Of a stretch of DNA of 64,000 nucleotides, positions 31,301 to 37,780 are shown in pieces (within the stretch, counting starts at the first letter, position 1; every line of letters begins with the position of its first letter). The stretch covers positions 186,001 through 250,000 of the forward strand of contig NZ_JACIDN010000009.1 of the NCBI RefSeq assembly GCF_014196345.1. The letters run 5' to 3'. The notes under the pieces are model-generated. The model did no database searches. It was not told the DNA's origin and worked only from the letters and a program-made list of their open reading frames with translations. The position numbers and the translations under genes are program-made. This DNA comes from Methylobacterium brachythecii. Its GTDB lineage: Bacteria; Pseudomonadota; Alphaproteobacteria; Rhizobiales; Beijerinckiaceae.

Positions 31301-32831
31301 CCGCCTTTCCGGCGAACGGCACGGCGAGGCGGGTTGCCAGGCGGTCCCGGCGATGGGCGGTCGCCGCAGCGATGCGCGCGGCTTCCGCAGGAGCGGCGGC
31401 CTCCAGCCGGTCGGCATAGTCGAGCGCGAGGTCGTTGAGCGCCGCCCGGCTCTGAGCCGACAACAGCAGGATCTCGGGCTCGGGCGCGTCGCCGACCGCT
31501 ACCGCGACGGGAGCCGGATCGGTCAGGACGACGTGGGCGTTGGTACCGCCGAATCCGAAGGAGTTCACACCTGCGAAGCGCTCGGCCTTGCCGCGCGACA
31601 GCTTCAGCGGAGCCCGGTTTACGGAGAGGTTCAGCTCGGCGAACGGGATGTCGGGGTTGAGTTCGGCCGAGTGCAGCGAGGGCGGCAGCAGGTCGTGCTC
31701 GAGGGCGAGACTCGCCTTCAGCAGGCCGGCGAGGCCCGAGACCGGCTCGGTATGGCCGATATTGGTCTTGATCGAACCGATCGGCAGCGGGCTCTTGCGT
31801 CCCTTGCCGAGCCGCGAGCCGATGGCTTTCGCCTCGATCGGGTCGCCGACCGGCGTGCCGGTGCCGTGCGCCTCGACGAAGGCGATGGAATCCAGCCCGA
31901 TGCCGGCCTCGCGATAGACCTGCTCCAGGAGAACGCCCTGAGCAGTACCCGAGGGCAGCGAGATGCCGGAGGTGCGCCCGTCCGAATTAACGCCGCTGGC
32001 GGCGATGACGCTGCGCACGACGTTGCCGTCGCGCGCAGCCGCCTTCGCGGTCTGCAGCACCAGCACGACGCCGCCCTCGGCGCGCACATAGCCGTCGGCA
32101 TTGGCGGAGAAGGCTTGGCACAGGCCGGTCCGCGAGAGCATCGTCGCGTTCGAGAAGGAGATGAAGTTGAACGGGCTCGCCAGCACGTTCACGCCGGCGA
32201 CGATCGCCGTGTCGACCTGTCCGCTGTTCAGGGCGACGAGCGCCGTGTCGAGGGCGACGAGGGAGGACGAGCAGGCGGTGTCGAGGGTGAAGCTCGGCCC
32301 CTTCAGGTCGTAGATGTAGGAGATGCGGTTCGAGAGGATCGACAGCACGTTGCCGGTCGCGGCGTAGGCGTCGCCCGACGAGGTGTCGAGGATGCGCAGG
32401 TTGCCGTAATCGAGAGAAGACGCGCCGACGAAGACGCCGATGTCGCGGCCCGCCACGGAGGAGGGGGCGAGGCCGGCATCCTCCAGGGCCTCCCAGGTCA
32501 GTTCGAGCAGGAGCCGCTGCTGCGGGTCCATCTGCTCGGCCTCGCGCGGGGAGATACCGAAGACGCCCGGATCGAAGGACCAGACGTCGTCGATGACGCC
32601 CGCGGCCCAGGTGTAGCTCTTGCCACGCTCGTTCGCGCGCGGATGCCCGTAGCGCTCCAGAGGCCAGCGATCCGCCGGGATCGTCGAGACGGCGCAGCGT
32701 GCCTCGCTGAGAAGCTGCCAGAGCCCGTCGACACTCGAAGCGCCGGGAAGGCGGCAAGCACGCCCGATGATCGCGATGTCAGTACGTTTTGTCACGTTCG
32801 ATTCGCACACGCTCGTGAAAGAGTACGGCAA
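25383..32831 (-). CDS. Type I polyketide synthase KS-AT-DH-(MT)-ER-KR-ACP
   Basis: Single-module, fully reducing iterative-type synthase of about 2,480 residues. KS 15-440: Cys187 in DTACSSS, His322, His360. AT 540-840: Ser632 in GHSVGE. DH 900-1170: His932 in DHRIEGQVILPG and Asp1091. A methyltransferase-like region covers 1375-1530 and a structural KR remnant about 1545-1720. ER 1745-2060 has HGGAGGVG. KR 2080-2300 has TGGLGGFG, Ser2214/2215, Tyr2228, Asn2232. ACP about 2350-2440 has Ser2396 in GLDSLMG. No thioesterase or reductase domain follows. Numbering uses TTG 32831; GTG 32795 (VTKRTDIAIIG) fits the KS start better, and neither has a strong Shine-Dalgarno site. Product unknown; a long saturated acyl chain passed to the downstream oxoamine synthase is inferred. 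Confidence 0.93.
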   Translation of the reverse strand: MPYSFTSVCESNVTKRTDIAIIGRACRLPGASSVDGLWQLLSEARCAVSTIPADRWPLERYGHPRANERGKSYTWAAGVIDDVWSFDPGVFGISPREAEQMDPQQRLLLELTWEALEDAGLAPSSVAGRDIGVFVGASSLDYGNLRILDTSSGDAYAATGNVLSILSNRISYIYDLKGPSFTLDTACSSSLVALDTALVALNSGQVDTAIVAGVNVLASPFNFISFSNATMLSRTGLCQAFSANADGYVRAEGGVVLVLQTAKAAARDGNVVRSVIAASGVNSDGRTSGISLPSGTAQGVLLEQVYREAGIGLDSIAFVEAHGTGTPVGDPIEAKAIGSRLGKGRKSPLPIGSIKTNIGHTEPVSGLAGLLKASLALEHDLLPPSLHSAELNPDIPFAELNLSVNRAPLKLSRGKAERFAGVNSFGFGGTNAHVVLTDPAPVAVAVGDAPEPEILLLSAQSRAALNDLALDYADRLEAAAPAEAARIAAATAHRRDRLATRLAVPFAGKAEVVRALRDVAEGADSDLALVGTAAERSAEAVFVYSGNGSQWGGMGREAYETNAVFAATFDRADALFAPLSGWSLKEAMFADDIDERISLTRVSQPLIFAIQAASTEALRAQGLKPAYVLGHSVGEIGAAQAAGILSLEQAVKVIFHRSHHQEASRGLGSMAVLLGPVEEMVAFLADYPSLDIAAYNSPKAITVAGPVEAIEEAMKALARKRRRGRKLDLEYPFHGRLMDPTEKPLLRDLAGLKPAAGHTRMVSTVTGKIEPGSAYGAGYWWRNIREPVRFCEGLQEAARQGARVFVEVGPRATLLSHVGDAVEPLGIEITTVGVMHRKPAGGDPIAKALAAALVAGAAVDETKVFGPNPAGAVSLPTYPWQRRSFRLPETSEGVGGMTPRSYHPLVGSRVAPDGLEWHGALDARLVPELDDHRIEGQVILPGAAFVEMALQVAREAHRSETAVLADLEIQAPMVFAEETLREVAVRLSGSGNIVQILSRPRLTQTPWQLHVTAKVVDGDYAPAERRDVELPADHAVAGADLYRRAEASGLGFGPSFRQVALSARLDETTIVSELQPAEADTRYGLVPSRLDSCFHGLILLFAELLGEDSAKAYVPVRFGEIRLNRPGAVIHRAVINTRRCNERSILADFTLLDEAGEVIATIREGRFQALRVKGGSELAAYAIAQTTELASVPTAAALDRQPAIAEIVRPGAATAVLSDEEPLGSGQLLLEGWATALAYRLAEGLSKGGRVDPAKLPEDLRPWLLNALQALESSGLASHDGKAWRVRGDVTLPRPEEIMRWIAADHPELSAELVLIADVTALVGRLLAGSPATGASLPQAALDAFVMRSATARASAEVIARVVETARDALPRDRALRILQVGFGPLSSKAAAFAETMQAQISVFEADRRLAERARLALPRRVTVIEAVDDLAPASFDLVLASDALHRADRDLLAAVASALATGGLLVAAEPTNALFRDMVFGLDADWFEGTAEMPHSRLEDVAGWQRVLSGAGLVGVTADRAASTNGNDLLLVAEAPVRALAPHGQSFAFVIGSEDAFAAETASSLATLLVAAGVHVSIILDSEQSLRELERENPDTVVFMAGAFGHGGEAAERLRDRCLSLKRCAEHLGSRQTRLWVVAPGATRDRGGYHVAIEAGLWAFSRTLANETATLDVRRVDLSPALTTEQASQRLCGLILSGTPETEIVLDEDGTRVVRFHPGLPARRIGAGAEAAPAARLERSNAGGLNEMEWGPAERAKPASGEVEIAVEATGLNFRDVLWALNMLPEEILEDGFAGPRLGLEVAGRVVSVGPGVTDFAVGDPVVAFAKSGFATHIVVPEMVVAPMPPGMSPAAAATIPVAFLTAYYGLVSCARLRKGEWVLVHGGAGGVGLAALQVAKWKGARVIATAGSREKRALVEALGAEHVLDSRSLAFVDDVRRITGNGVDVVLNSLFGEMMERSLNVLKPFGRFVELGKRDYVANTHIGLRPFRRNLSYYGVDLDQVLQHQGEDGARMFREVIALFSESGLKPLPYQPFTSDEVSDAFRLMQQSGHVGKIVITPPKAGSVARARKTPFAVSDKGVHLITGGLGGFGIEAARWLADRGARRLLLVGRSAKPSDEGRAVIAELKARGVAVEVKSCDLTDHKAVDALVAGIEKTGKTLAGVIHGAMVLQDGLIANLEPEALEAVIRPKVIGAQLLDAATRNRRLDYFVLFSSATTFIGNPGQGAYVAANGFMEGLARQRRRLGLPGLAVAWGAIGDVGVLARNKAVMETLAGRVGVTPMEARHCLDLMAEALAAQGPASDEAVVAIAAMHWGKARERLATLRSPSYGDLGSDQQAEPGTVAAINIAALLKGSDIDTVRKTVADAIVEDIARILRLPKDDISRTRQLSEIGLDSLMGVELGASLQERFALDAPPAGISSGLTVNELADTLIQAVATPVDESAGASLVLAQKHLGDLDAETLAPFQDLVEQNTAEIKEILS

Positions 32832-33033
32832 GGCCCTGAGGGTCTATCCGGCAGGGTCCATCGCCCCTCACTGTGGCATCGGTATGGTCACCGAGGCCGG
32901 CCCGAGAAGACCGAGGCTCGGCGGCCGATCAGGCCGCCATGGTGTCGGGCGGTTTCCTCGCTCGGCGCCCCAAGATCAAGGGCTCGTGTTCGCGAATCAT
33001 CGCAAGATGGCGTCACGCAGAGATCCACCCTAA

Positions 33034-33059
33034 GATTGCAACTTATAGACGATGCAATC
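33034..33059. promoter_or_regulatory. Inverted repeat GATTGCA-N12-TGCAATC upstream of PKS
   Basis: Perfect 7-bp arms separated by 12 bp, in an AT-rich patch upstream of the PKS gene. Could be an operator for a dimeric regulator; no regulator gene is adjacent. Confidence 0.35.
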
Positions 33060-33095
33060 AATAAATCCAAATTTTGTGGCAGATCTCACATCGGC

Positions 33096-33112
33096 TGCAA
33101 TACTAGATTGCA
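33096..33112. promoter_or_regulatory. Palindrome TGCAAT-ACTAG-ATTGCA upstream of PKS
   Basis: 17-bp inverted repeat with perfect 6-bp arms, using the same half-site as the repeat at 33,034-33,059 but in the opposite arrangement. A binding site is inferred, not shown. Confidence 0.35.
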
Positions 33113-33220
33113 TACCGACAAGCTTCCGATCGAGCACGAGTTATTGTCCAGTAGAGACAACCTCGATCGACCAGCCAGCGGACGGCGAATGGATCGAAGT
33201 CTGCCCTCTGAGCTGGCCCG

Positions 33221-34525
33221 TCATGCGATTCCGATGCTCGAATACCGGAAACCGTGCTTCTCGACCGTGTTTCGACTGTAGACATTGCGCAGGTCGACGA
33301 GGACGGCTTCGGTCATCGCCGCGCGCAACCGCGCGAAGTCCAGCGCCCGGAAAGCGTTCCACTCGGTGACGATGACCAGGGCATCCGCACCCTCGGCGCA
33401 GTGATAGGCATCCTCCGCGTAGGTGATGCCCTCGAGGAGCGGCCGCGCCTGCTCCATGCCCTCGGGATCGTAGGCCCGCACGATGGCGCCGGCATCCCTG
33501 AGGCCAGCAACGATCGAGAGCGAAGGCGCGTCGCGCATGTCGTCGGTGTTCGGCTTGAAGGTCAGGCCGAGCAGCGCGACGGTCTTACCGCGCACCGAGC
33601 CGCCACAGGCCGCGATCACCTTGCGCGCCATGGCACGCTTCCTCTGGTCGTTGACCGCCACCACCGTCTCGACGATGCGGATCGGGGCGCCGTGGTCCTG
33701 GGCCGTCTTGACCAGCGCCAGGGTGTCCTTCGGGAAACAGGAGCCGCCATAGCCCGGCCCGGCATGCAGGAATTTCTTGCCGATGCGGTTGTCGAGGCCG
33801 ATGCCACGGGCGACCTCCTGGACGTTGGCGCCCACCTGCTCGCAGAGGTCGGCGATCTCGTTGATGAAGGTGATCTTGGTGGCGAGGAAGGCGTTGGCCG
33901 CGTATTTCGTCAGCTCCGCCGTACGCCGTCCGGTCACCAGGATCGGCGCGGCGTTGAGATAGAGCGGGCGGTAGACCTCGTTCATCACTGCCGCCGCGCG
34001 GGCGTCCTCCGTGCCGATGACGATGCGGTCGGGCCGCTTGAAGTCGTCGATGGCCGCGCCCTCGCGTAGGAATTCCGGGTTGGAGACCACTGCGACCTCG
34101 GCCTCGGGCGCCGTCTCGCGGATGATGTGCTCGACCTCGTCGCCGGTGCCTACCGGCACCGTCGATTTCGTCACCACCACCGTGTAGCCGGTGATCGCCC
34201 CCGCGATCTCGCGCGCGGCGGCGTAGACGAAGGACAGGTCGGCGAAGCCGTCGCCGCGCCGCGAGGGCGTGCCGACGGCGATGAACACCGCATCGGCGCC
34301 CGCGACCGCCGGAGCGAGTTCGGTGGTGAAGGACAGGCGTCCCTGACGAACGTTGTCGCCGACCAGCGCGTCGAGGCCCGGCTCGAAGATCGGGATACGG
34401 CCCGCCTGCAGGGCTTCGATCTTGGCCGGATCCTTGTCGACGCAGATCACGTCATGGCCGAAATCGGCGAAGCACGCCCCTGAGACGAGCCCGACATAGC
34501 CCGAACCAATCATCGCAATGCGCAA
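33221..34525 (-). CDS. ugd: UDP-glucose 6-dehydrogenase
   Basis: Oxidises UDP-glucose to UDP-glucuronate for capsule or other polysaccharides. The 434-residue product has the NAD motif IGSGYVGLVSGACFADFGH at the N-terminus, FIAVGTPS, VTKSTVPVGT, SNPEFLREG, the linker helix with KYAANAFLATKI, and the catalytic cysteine in GPGYGGSCFPKD. The TTG at 34525 is chosen because GGAGGAG sits 8 bp upstream and the protein then begins LRIAMIGSGYVG. Upstream reading adds 38 residues of poor quality. It lies 390 bp upstream of the PKS on the same strand; a shared role is not established, and the capsule locus at 4-12 kb is an equally good customer. Confidence 0.94.
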   Translation of the reverse strand: MRIAMIGSGYVGLVSGACFADFGHDVICVDKDPAKIEALQAGRIPIFEPGLDALVGDNVRQGRLSFTTELAPAVAGADAVFIAVGTPSRRGDGFADLSFVYAAAREIAGAITGYTVVVTKSTVPVGTGDEVEHIIRETAPEAEVAVVSNPEFLREGAAIDDFKRPDRIVIGTEDARAAAVMNEVYRPLYLNAAPILVTGRRTAELTKYAANAFLATKITFINEIADLCEQVGANVQEVARGIGLDNRIGKKFLHAGPGYGGSCFPKDTLALVKTAQDHGAPIRIVETVVAVNDQRKRAMARKVIAACGGSVRGKTVALLGLTFKPNTDDMRDAPSLSIVAGLRDAGAIVRAYDPEGMEQARPLLEGITYAEDAYHCAEGADALVIVTEWNAFRALDFARLRAAMTEAVLVDLRNVYSRNTVEKHGFRYSSIGIA

Positions 34526-34800
34526 GAGACGGACTCCTCCACGCAGGAGGCCGACGAAGCCTCCCCGTTGCGCCGCACCCTGTAGCGGCAATCCCGAAGC
34601 GGGCAAAGCACACGAGCATTTCCGTCTTATGACGAGCACCCGTATGTCCCGGCTGGCGGATTTCGAGCATGTGCGTGGCCTCGTTCTGCAGCGGCTCCCG
34701 GTTCTCGTCGCGATTCCGCGAAAATCGGCCGAACCATCGCTTGCACGGCCGTGCGGCAGCGGTTATAGCCGCCGCCTTGCCGGGGTCCTCGGGCCAGGCC

Positions 34801-34875
34801 GGGCGCGTAGCTCAGCGGGAGAGCACTTCCTTGACATGGAAGGGGTCACAGGTTCGATCCCTGTCGCGCCCACCA
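34801..34875 (+). tRNA. tRNA-Val (anticodon GAC)
   Basis: Complete cloverleaf: acceptor GGGCGCG paired with CGCGCCC, D-arm GCTC/GAGC, anticodon arm CTTCC-TTGACAT-GGAAG with GAC at 34,833-34,835, T-arm ACAGG-TTCGATC-CCTGT, discriminator A and encoded CCA. Its 3' half is repeated at 36,453-36,499, marking it as an integration site. Confidence 0.96.
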
Positions 34876-34876
34876 T
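34830..34876 (+). repeat. Attachment-site copy within tRNA-Val (left repeat)
   Basis: 47-bp segment from the anticodon stem to the CCA end. It matches 36,453-36,499 at 44 of 47 positions, with a 30-base identical core starting GAAGGGGTCACAGGTTCGAT. Typical of the att site of a tRNA-targeting tyrosine recombinase. Confidence 0.75.
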
Positions 34877-35263
34877 TTTCCCTCCGCAATATCAATAACT
34901 TATCTTAGCTCAGTAACGTTGGCTCAAGCCGTCCCAACTGTTAAGGCGGCACTTGGGCAGCACGTTTTAGACTGAGATCGGCGTGCTTTTGTTCGCCTCT
35001 CGATCCAGTCATTTTTGCGACTGGAACAGTTTAGTCACGCAATGAGGTCAGAGAACCGATCGAACGCGACGCGATTCCTCTAGCGATCGATCCCATCCTT
35101 GCGAGGCTCAACCAGCGGCGAGCGTCTTCTCCGGCTGTTTTAAGCGGCAGCCTGATCGCCAGCTGAAACTAGATCGATGATGAGACGCCGGCCTTGGTGT
35201 AGCGCCACGGTGGATCGCCCTGCGGCCGAGGGACGGCAACCCACTTCGGGCACAGGTCACTTC
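34877..35263. other. Left part of the tRNA-Val insert, no gene seen
   Basis: About 390 bp between the tRNA and the orphan ORF. No frame with a start site and a recognisable product is present on either strand. Confidence 0.4.
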
Positions 35264-35845
35264 TCAGGGGTCAAATCTGCCCAAACCGTGCTGAGGACGG
35301 CCAGCTTGAATACTTTTGACAGCCTTGACTGAAAAGTCGGGAATGGCGCTCGGACATGCGTCTTTAAAACCATAGGTTACTGATCGAGAAGACTTACAAA
35401 CAGCCTTTCCGTACGTAATGCCGCTGTCGCAGCCAAAAAGCATGATTCTGACTTTATTAGTGCGCGAGACACCCGTTGTCGTCCAATGGATAATACCCGG
35501 CATCTGTAATTGATCCGGATCCCCCGGCACGCAAGCCCAAGGCTGCATATCGAGCAAACCGTCAGTGTGGCCGTCGTTGTAAAGTATTGGTCCGTCTAAC
35601 TCTCCCATGTGACTAAGTACAATATAGTCCGTCGCGCGGCGCATTTCAGTTACATAATCACTACTGCCGCCCTTCGGTGGGTTTGTAGCCGCAGCAAATT
35701 TTACGGTACCGTTTGTTCCCTGCTGCGAAAACGCAGTAAAAATAACACCATCACCGGCGTAACAATCTTGCAGTACTTGTTTAGCGCAGTTTAAAAACGG
35801 GCCTTTGTCTTTTCCTGCGGCTGGAACAACGAGCGTTGCGGGCAT
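35264..35845 (-). CDS. Orphan protein with possible His/Cys dyad in tRNA-Val insert
   Basis: 193-residue protein I do not recognise. GAGAGGGGGG lies 4 bp upstream of the ATG, which supports translation. Its codon use is AT-richer than the surrounding genome. Two beta-strand-like segments end in possible catalytic residues: YIVLSHMGELDG (His79) and VRIMLFGCDSG (Cys139). That His-Gly-like and Cys pattern recalls caspase-fold or CHAT-type cysteine peptidases, but the spacing and the rest of the fold are not confirmed. There is no signal peptide or membrane helix. It is the only intact gene between the tRNA-Val repeats, which suggests cargo. Toxin, effector or peptidase are all open. Confidence 0.6.
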   Translation of the reverse strand: MPATLVVPAAGKDKGPFLNCAKQVLQDCYAGDGVIFTAFSQQGTNGTVKFAAATNPPKGGSSDYVTEMRRATDYIVLSHMGELDGPILYNDGHTDGLLDMQPWACVPGDPDQLQMPGIIHWTTTGVSRTNKVRIMLFGCDSGITYGKAVCKSSRSVTYGFKDACPSAIPDFSVKAVKSIQAGRPQHGLGRFDP

Positions 35846-36048
35846 AATACCCCCCTCTCGCTAAATGGGACGAAGCCCGATTCGGTCAGGTCGCCGCCCG
35901 ATTACGATAATACAAAATTTGCATCCGAAGCAATGAACGTATTTGAAATCGAATTTTTTCAATTTCAAGATAATATACAATACAAATTGTGGTGCCGTCG
36001 ATCAATTTTCTGCAATCGCTTCGTGCAACGAGGCCTAATGCTAAGCTT

Positions 36049-36222
36049 AGATAAAACCTTGAAGCAGCCGTGCGGCAAACGGCCGCTTCCCCGCTACGTG
36101 GCCGAGTTCGATTTCCGGTCAACAACTGGGTGAAGCTGGGTTATGGCGATGCGGAGCAGGCTAAGCAGACTCTCAAGGGCATTGTCGGGAAGCAGATTAC
36201 TCTCCGCAAACCACCTTATTAA
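36049..36222 (+). pseudogene. Broken 3' end of an IS1595-like transposase
   Basis: One frame reads KQPCGKRPLPRYVAEFDFR and then stops. A second frame takes over at once with NNWVKLGYGDAEQAKQTLKGIVGKQ and ends at TAA 36,222. Together they resemble the C-terminus of IS1595-family transposases (RYLAEFDFRYNNR, then A-x-x-A-L-G-x-x-GKR). The rest of the transposase and the terminal repeats are missing. This is a decayed insertion sequence. Confidence 0.55.
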
Positions 36223-36452
36223 GCAGATTCTCTAATTGCGACGAATAGTCTTTGGCTCTTAGTCCTGTTTATGTTTTTCTAGCAGAATAAATAGGCAATA
36301 CGCTCAGACTCCGGACAGCACATGGGCATCACGAGCTGCTCAAACTCCCGCAACGTCAGATAACCCATAATATCCAGAAACCCGAACCATAACAGTTAGT
36401 CAATCGGTCCGGTATATTTCCTGTTACGCTCCCTTATCCGGGGCGCAACACT

Positions 36453-36499
36453 CTTGACGTAGAAGGGGTCACAGGTTCGATCCCTGTCGCGGCCACCAT
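36453..36499 (+). repeat. Right repeat of the tRNA-Val 3' half (att copy)
   Basis: Near-copy of 34,830-34,876 with three mismatches. One mismatch (G for C) would break the acceptor stem, and the 5' half of a tRNA is absent, so this is not a gene. The sequence after it runs into a terminator that probably once served the tRNA. Confidence 0.75.
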
Positions 36500-36529
36500 C
36501 CCGCCGATCGGGCGAGCGATGACGGTTCA

Positions 36530-36552
36530 GGGTCCCTCGCGGGGCCCTTTTT
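36530..36552 (+). terminator. Rho-independent terminator after the right tRNA-Val repeat
   Basis: GGGTCCC-TCGC-GGGGCCC followed by five T. Probably the original tRNA-Val terminator, now separated from the intact tRNA by the insert. It also faces the 3' end of the SGNH hydrolase gene. Confidence 0.75.
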
Positions 36553-36567
36553 CGTTTTTGGGGAAGT

Positions 36568-37404
36568 TCAGTCCTCGACCGTCTCGGCGGTCTCGGCAAC
36601 CGGAACAGCGGCAGCGCGCAGCACGTCTTCGGCTGCCGCCTGGGCGAGCAGGTCGTAGCCGCGATCGGCCATGTGGAGGCCGTCGGCGGAGAACAGCTCG
36701 GTATGGGTGAGCTTCGCCTGGGCGATCCAATCTCGCATCAGCGACGAGCGGCGGATCACCGGCACATCGAGTCTGACACCGATCTGCCGCACGGCGTCGC
36801 GAAAGCGATAGGCGCCGGGGGTCGCGTCGAAGCGCGGGCACCATTGCGGCTCCATCAGGATCACGTCGATGCCGGCCTCGCGGATGCGACGCACGGCAGC
36901 CTCCGTCTCCTCGCGAAAATGGTCGAGCGACACGCCGCGCAGGGCGTCGTTGCTGCCGGTCTGCCAGATCACGAGGTCGGGATGCTCGCCGATCACGTCG
37001 CGGTCGAGCCGGGCCAGCATCTCATCGACGGCCTCTCCGCCGATCCCGCGGTTGAGCACGCTGATGCCTGCTGAATGCTGGGGCAGGGCGCGCTTCAGCA
37101 CGGTCTCGAGCCGGGCAGGATAGGCCGCGGCCGGCGTGCTCGCGCCGACGCCCTGCGTCGACGAGGAGCCGAACGCCACGATGCGCAGCGGCTCGCCGAG
37201 GGCGACCTGCCGCGCCACATGCGGCAGGATAGTGTCGCGGGAGGACTCGACGTCGAATATTCCGAGGTCGAAGGCGTCGGGCAGGAAGTCCGCATAGGCG
37301 AGTACCGCCGTCGAGGACATGGAGAGGCCGACGAAAAGCAGTGCTCCGCGGGCGAGGCGTTGCCAGCCAGAACCGAAAATCTTCAGCCCGAAATCACCCG
37401 ACAC
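36568..37404 (-). CDS. SGNH/GDSL-family hydrolase
   Basis: Serine esterase/acyl hydrolase of 278 residues. An N-terminal hydrophobic segment (GALLFVGLSMSSTAVLAYA) makes export or membrane anchoring likely. Block I is IVAFGSSSTQG with the nucleophile Ser, block II has the Gly in NRGIGGE, block III is WQTGSNDA, and block V is ADGLHMAD with Asp and His. The start is GTG at 37404. The substrate is not predictable; such enzymes often deacylate polysaccharides, peptidoglycan or lipids. It stands alone. Confidence 0.85.
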   Translation of the reverse strand: MSGDFGLKIFGSGWQRLARGALLFVGLSMSSTAVLAYADFLPDAFDLGIFDVESSRDTILPHVARQVALGEPLRIVAFGSSSTQGVGASTPAAAYPARLETVLKRALPQHSAGISVLNRGIGGEAVDEMLARLDRDVIGEHPDLVIWQTGSNDALRGVSLDHFREETEAAVRRIREAGIDVILMEPQWCPRFDATPGAYRFRDAVRQIGVRLDVPVIRRSSLMRDWIAQAKLTHTELFSADGLHMADRGYDLLAQAAAEDVLRAAAVPVAETAETVED

Positions 37405-37780
37405 GTCCGCCCCCGCCGTCCATCCATTCCCGGCCTTTGCGGGAGGATGCTGATGCCTCGCGGCGAGCGGGACTATTGCGGAGCGTCATGCAGCCGAGCT
37501 GCACTGTCTCCGGCGCGGTCTGTCGCCTTTTCGTCTTCGAAACGAGTCCGGCGCGCCGCTTTCCACTTCGTCGCAACTGCCTTTGTAAAGACGAGTCTTG
37601 ACGGAAGCTTCACCGATTCGACCTGCCGAGAGTCTGGAAATACGCGAAACCCCGATTGCGGGCAATGAAAATGCATTAAGAATAATGCCAGCTAAGCAGA
37701 AATACGGGGAATGATCCCAGCGCGTCCACCGAATGCGAACGGCCATTTCCCAACCGAGCATGAAACGGCGGTTTTCGGCA
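37405..37780. other. Gap between SGNH hydrolase and surf1
   Basis: 376 bp with no supported gene. It should hold the promoter of the hydrolase gene and the end of the cyo transcript. Confidence 0.4.

Larger units (their letters stand above)
32832..33220. other. PKS promoter region with two palindromes
   Basis: 389 bp without a gene, clearly AT-richer than its flanks around 33,030-33,180. It should hold the promoter of the PKS-AONS operon. Two inverted repeats built from TGCAAT half-sites lie 200-280 bp upstream of the PKS start and are listed separately. Confidence 0.5.

Noticed and set aside
35886-36125. 79-codon reverse frame in the tRNA-Val insert
   Set aside because: No ribosome-binding site, no motif, and it overlaps the transposase remnant on the other strand.
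36453-36499. Possible second tRNA gene
   Set aside because: Only the 3' half is present, the acceptor stem is mismatched and no D-arm precedes it; it is an att-type repeat.
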